In this document: piece by piece, positions 3,738 through 6,872 of the stretch | How the letters are laid out: every line of letters starts with the position of its first letter | How positions within the stretch are numbered: position 1 is the stretch's first letter | Assembly (NCBI GenBank): GCA_017445435.1 | Contig: JAFSUE010000333.1 | Location: 1 to 6,872, forward strand | Source of the DNA: Selenomonadaceae bacterium | GTDB taxonomy: Bacteria > Bacillota > Negativicutes > Selenomonadales > Selenomonadaceae | Reading direction: 5' to 3' | Length of the DNA stretch: 6,872 nucleotides | Translations under genes and position numbers: made by a program | Notes under the pieces: generated by a model | Database searches by the model: none | Told to the model about the DNA's origin: nothing | The model's input: the letters and a program-made list of their open reading frames with translations, nothing else

Positions 3738-5423
3738 TTGAGAATTAACGGAGCGCGAGCACTTTTAGAAAGTTTGAAAATGGAAGGCGTCGACCTTGTC
3801 TTTGGTTATCCCGGCGGCGTCGTACTTAAACTTTATGACGAAATTTATAAAATGAAGTTCCCCAACATCTTAACAGGACACGAACAAGGCGCGGTACATG
3901 CGGCGGACGGTTACGCAAGATCATCTGGCAAAGTCGGCGTCGTCATTGCAACTTCAGGACCTGGCGCGGCAAATTTAATCACGGGCATTGCCACTGCCAA
4001 TATGGATTCAATTCCTATCGTTTGCATTACTGGGCAAGTTGCCAATCACGCTATCGGCAAAGATTCTTTTCAGGAAGTCGACGTTTACGGAATCACCACG
4101 CCGATAACTAAACACAATTACCTTGTCAAAAATGCTAATGAACTGCCGCGCGTCGTCAAGGAAGCTTTCTTCATCGCGCAGACTGGCAGACCTGGTCCAG
4201 TTTGCATTGATATTGCCGCTGACGTTTTCAATACCGAAATTGATTTTGAATACCCCGAAAAAATTAATCTGCGCGGGTACACTGGCGAAAATCCTACTGA
4301 CGAAAAGGCGATTGATGACGTTGTAGCGGCGCTGAAAAATTCTGAACGTCCATTAATCTTTGCTGGCGGCGGCGTCATTTCGTCTAATACGTCTTCAACT
4401 TTGCGCGAAATTTTAAATTGTCTCGGCTGTCTTTCAACGTCAACAATGATGGGTATCGGCGCGATTGAACCTGAACGCGACGGCTACTTGGGATTCGCAG
4501 GAATGCATGGCGCTTACGGTGCGAACATTGCCATTCAAAATTGCGATTTACTTTTAGCTATCGGTATGCGATTCAGTGACAGAGTGACGGGTAAAGTTGC
4601 CGAATTTGCGCCAAATGCTAAGATTGTCCACTTTGAACTTGATCCCGCCGAAATTAATAAAAATGTTCGCGTCGACTACAAAGTTTTAGGCGACTTGAAA
4701 ATTTCCTTGCCGATTTTCCTTGACAAGCTGAAAAGTTTGAACTTTGACTTTGCTGAAAAATTTAGCGCGTGGAAAGATGAAATGCTTGTCGAAGCCGCGA
4801 AACATCCTTTCAGCTACACGCCTGAAGGCGACGTGATTAAACCAGGTGCGCTTATCTCTAGGATTAGTGAAATTTGCGACGATAACACAATCGCCGTAAC
4901 TGACGTTGGACAACACCAAATGTGGGCGGCGCAATTTTTTAAGGCACGCGCTCCGCGTCAATTTCTTACAAGTGGCGGACTTGGTACAATGGGATTTGGA
5001 CTTCCAGCCGCAATGGGCGCTAAACTTGCTTGTCCTAAAAAAAATGTTATCTTAATCACGGGCGACGGCTCAATTATGATGAACATTCAAGAGTTAGCGA
5101 CGATTGCTGACAACAATATTGACGTGAAAGTTGTTATCGTCCACAATTTCATTTTGGGAATGGTTGGGCAATGGCAACGGCTTTTCTACAATCATCATTA
5201 CTCGGCGTCGGAATTGAATTTGAAACGTGACTTAGTAAAAATCGCGCAAGCTATGGGTGTTCGCGCTTACAGATTGACTAAGGCGTCGGAACTTCATGAC
5301 GATTTGCCAGAAATTTTATTCTCAAAAGGTCCAGTTGTCATTGACGTTTATGTACCGCAGGAAGAAAATGTTATACCAATGGTACCAGGCGGCAAGCGTC
5401 TTGACCAAATGGTTTTAAGTTAA
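3738..5423 (+). CDS. ilvB: Acetolactate synthase, catalytic (large) subunit
   Basis: A 561-residue ThDP enzyme that joins pyruvate with pyruvate or 2-oxobutyrate, the first common step of valine, leucine and isoleucine synthesis. The N-terminal ThDP domain has FGYPGG, GHEQGAVHAADGYAR with the catalytic Glu49, and SGPGAANLITG. GQVANHAIGKDSFQE (99-113) follows. The central domain spans about 185-320. The C-terminal ThDP domain has GDGSIMMNIQELATI (442-456) and GMVGQWQRLFY (474-484). The usual NN closing the metal motif is H469-N470, so the Mg-binding Asn is kept. Ala102 stands where many homologues have the Pro linked to sulfonylurea sensitivity. TTG 3738 is chosen because GGAGGG lies 7 nt upstream; the in-frame TTG at 3723 overlaps this SD. 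No ilvN regulatory-subunit gene follows. Confidence 0.95.
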   Translation: MRINGARALLESLKMEGVDLVFGYPGGVVLKLYDEIYKMKFPNILTGHEQGAVHAADGYARSSGKVGVVIATSGPGAANLITGIATANMDSIPIVCITGQVANHAIGKDSFQEVDVYGITTPITKHNYLVKNANELPRVVKEAFFIAQTGRPGPVCIDIAADVFNTEIDFEYPEKINLRGYTGENPTDEKAIDDVVAALKNSERPLIFAGGGVISSNTSSTLREILNCLGCLSTSTMMGIGAIEPERDGYLGFAGMHGAYGANIAIQNCDLLLAIGMRFSDRVTGKVAEFAPNAKIVHFELDPAEINKNVRVDYKVLGDLKISLPIFLDKLKSLNFDFAEKFSAWKDEMLVEAAKHPFSYTPEGDVIKPGALISRISEICDDNTIAVTDVGQHQMWAAQFFKARAPRQFLTSGGLGTMGFGLPAAMGAKLACPKKNVILITGDGSIMMNIQELATIADNNIDVKVVIVHNFILGMVGQWQRLFYNHHYSASELNLKRDLVKIAQAMGVRAYRLTKASELHDDLPEILFSKGPVVIDVYVPQEENVIPMVPGGKRLDQMVLS

Positions 5424-5453
5424 TGCGTAATTCGTAATGCGTAATTCGTAATG
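5421..5453 (+). repeat. Tandem heptamer repeat, five copies
   Basis: TAATGC, GTAATTC, GTAATGC, GTAATTC, GTAATGA in tandem, starting at the ilvB stop codon itself. This can also be read as two copies of a 14-mer plus a remnant. It belongs to the same heptamer family as 1783-1810. Confidence 0.75.
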
Positions 5454-5460
5454 ATAAATT

Positions 5461-5491
5461 CCTAAAAGCTTAAAGCTAATCCCTAAAAGCT
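5461..5491 (+). repeat. 21-bp-period direct repeat before the chemoreceptor gene
   Basis: CCTAAAAGCT occurs at 5461-5470 and 5482-5491, with a third AAAGCT between them (5472-5477). Together with the heptamers this takes up nearly all of the ilvB-chemoreceptor gap; I see no convincing terminator or promoter in it. Confidence 0.6.
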
Positions 5492-5508
5492 AAGAAAGGG
5501 TGCGTGAA

Positions 5509-6872
5509 ATGGGATTCAGTGACATCAGCATTAAAACAAAATTTATTATCTTGACAGGCGTTGTAGCAGCTTTTATGTTAATCATTTCATTTACTGGATA
5601 CTACATGGCGTCAAAGGAACTTCATCAAAATATTGACGAAGAAGTTGCCGCTACTATGAAGTACGCCGCCGCCGATATGGATGCATGGATGAATAGGCGA
5701 ATTGGCGTTGCACAGGCGCAAGCGTCATTGTACAGTAACTTCAACGGCGATTATGCCCGCATTAAAGCTAAAGACACAATGTCCACTTTCACTTACGACA
5801 GCACCATTATTGATATGGGCGTCGGGCTTGAAGACGGTACATTCACAAGCTACAAAAACGGTTTGACTTCACTTGACCCGCGTCAACGTCCTTGGTACTT
5901 AAGCGTTAAAAATACGGGCAAAGAATTTTTTGTCACTTCCCCATACGAAGATTTAAACACGCATCAAATTTTAGTTTCGATTGTTGCTCCCGTCACAAAT
6001 GGCAATGCTTATATCGGTTCAGTCTGTGAAGATATTGGACTTGATATTTTAGCGGAAAAAGCGGGCGAAATTAAGTATCGCGGCACGGGCTACGCAACTT
6101 TCATGGACGCTGAAGGAACTATCATTGCAACTTCTGACCCTGAACTTAATGGCGTAACGCACATTAAAGAAATTATTGACACGCCAGAACATCTCAATCA
6201 ACTTTTGACAACTGGCGCTGGCGATTATATTTGCAAAGTTAATGGAACTGAATATGTTTTCGGCTATGCAACGCTTGAAAGTACTGGCTGGCTTGTAGGA
6301 CTTGCTATTCCTTACGATACAGTTTACGGCGTACTTGCTAACATTAGAAATACTTTTGCAGTCATCACGATAATTTGTTTGATAGTTATAACTTTATTCT
6401 GCGTGAAAGTTTCCAACGCTATGACTGGACCAATTCTTCAGCTTGAGGAACACGCCAAGCAACTTTCACAGGGCAATTTGCGCGTCAACGATATTAAAGT
6501 TGAAGGTACTGACGAAATTGGTTCACTGACTCACGCTTTCAACACCATGAGCAATAACCTTCGCAAACTTATTCAGAAAATGTTGACGACTTCCGAACAA
6601 CTCGCGGCGGCAAGTGAACAGCTTACGGCAAGTTCAACTCAATCTGCAAATACGTCTGTTCAAATTGCTGAAACGGTTTCCGAAGTCGGCGGCGATATTA
6701 CTAAACAAATGCAAGATATTGAAGGCGCGAAAAATAGCATTGAGGTTGTCTCCTCCGATATTCACATTGTCGCCGATAAAGCCGTAAATGTTGCCGCTAC
6801 GTCTGAAAATACTGCTAAAGCCGCGCAGAAGGGCGAAGAGCTTATGCAGGAAGCTATTGCGAAGATGAATAG
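5509..6872 (+). CDS. Methyl-accepting chemotaxis protein with dCache sensor, 3' end cut off
   Basis: The first 454 codons of a membrane chemoreceptor; it runs past the right edge. ATG 5509 has AAAGGG 8 nt upstream. Order of parts: TM1 (about 12-32), an extracellular double-Cache domain (about 35-275), TM2 (about 282-304), HAMP (about 305-358, with P308 and DEIGSLTHAFNTMSNNL), then the start of the coiled-coil signalling domain (SEQLAAASEQLTASSTQS onward). The membrane-distal Cache module has R127-P-W129-Y130, P-Y146-E-D148 and D175. Their spacing matches the ligand residues known in the amino-acid receptor PctA (R126, W128, Y129, Y144, D146, D173), so amino acids are the likely ligands (inference). 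The methylation and CheA/CheW-contact tip lie outside the window. It probably controls flagellar or twitching motility through CheA. Confidence 0.93.
   Translation, partial: MGFSDISIKTKFIILTGVVAAFMLIISFTGYYMASKELHQNIDEEVAATMKYAAADMDAWMNRRIGVAQAQASLYSNFNGDYARIKAKDTMSTFTYDSTIIDMGVGLEDGTFTSYKNGLTSLDPRQRPWYLSVKNTGKEFFVTSPYEDLNTHQILVSIVAPVTNGNAYIGSVCEDIGLDILAEKAGEIKYRGTGYATFMDAEGTIIATSDPELNGVTHIKEIIDTPEHLNQLLTTGAGDYICKVNGTEYVFGYATLESTGWLVGLAIPYDTVYGVLANIRNTFAVITIICLIVITLFCVKVSNAMTGPILQLEEHAKQLSQGNLRVNDIKVEGTDEIGSLTHAFNTMSNNLRKLIQKMLTTSEQLAAASEQLTASSTQSANTSVQIAETVSEVGGDITKQMQDIEGAKNSIEVVSSDIHIVADKAVNVAATSENTAKAAQKGEELMQEAIAKMN

Noticed and set aside
4118..4961. Alternative frames inside ilvB (4118-4378 and 4686-4961 on minus, 4123-4326 on plus).
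   Set aside because: The ilvB frame is continuous with all family motifs across these stretches.

Overview
The window looks like chromosomal DNA from a low- to mid-GC Bacillota. Evidence for this is the strong AGGAGG-type ribosome binding sites, the sigma-A-like promoters with 16-17 bp spacers, TTG and GTG starts, and small peptides resembling the Firmicutes holin-like/TxpA type I toxins. Negativicutes is my guess within that phylum, with low confidence.

The left part is on the minus strand. Reading leftward from about 2660 it holds: a cytidine-deaminase-like protein that has lost every expected zinc ligand (2260-2661) and ends at an intrinsic terminator; a 96-residue protein of unknown function with a C-x-C-x-x-C cluster and a near-consensus promoter (1816-2106); the purine genes purE (TTG start at 1636) and purC, 28 bp apart, closed by a terminator; and the first 108 codons of a secreted protein that runs off the left edge.

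The middle (about 2811-3718) carries no ordinary gene. It holds three tandem cassettes with a period of about 300 bp, each built like a type I toxin-antitoxin module. A complete cassette has a plus-strand promoter, a 5' leader that folds over its own Shine-Dalgarno, a 26-residue hydrophobic peptide gene, a 3' arm complementary to the leader, and a T-tract. From the opposite strand, a conserved TTGCAA-N17-TATAAT promoter should make a short antisense RNA of about 90-95 nt over the toxin 3' UTR, ending at a minus-strand terminator. Cassettes A and C look intact. Cassette B has a 1-nt frameshift in the toxin, has lost the toxin -10 box and has a weakened antisense terminator, so it appears dead. 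I consider this array the most interesting item. The leader can form either the SD-blocking hairpin or the long-range 5'-3' stem, but not both, and the antisense RNA carries the same sequence as the leader arm. This suggests a specific switching mechanism, which is inference.

The right part is on the plus strand: ilvB (acetolactate synthase catalytic subunit, TTG start at 3738), whose promoter overlaps the third antisense promoter, then a methyl-accepting chemotaxis protein (5509 to the right edge) with a dCache sensor domain bearing an amino-acid-binding signature. No ilvN regulatory-subunit gene follows ilvB. Short GTAATGC-type heptamer repeats occur both upstream of purE and just after ilvB.
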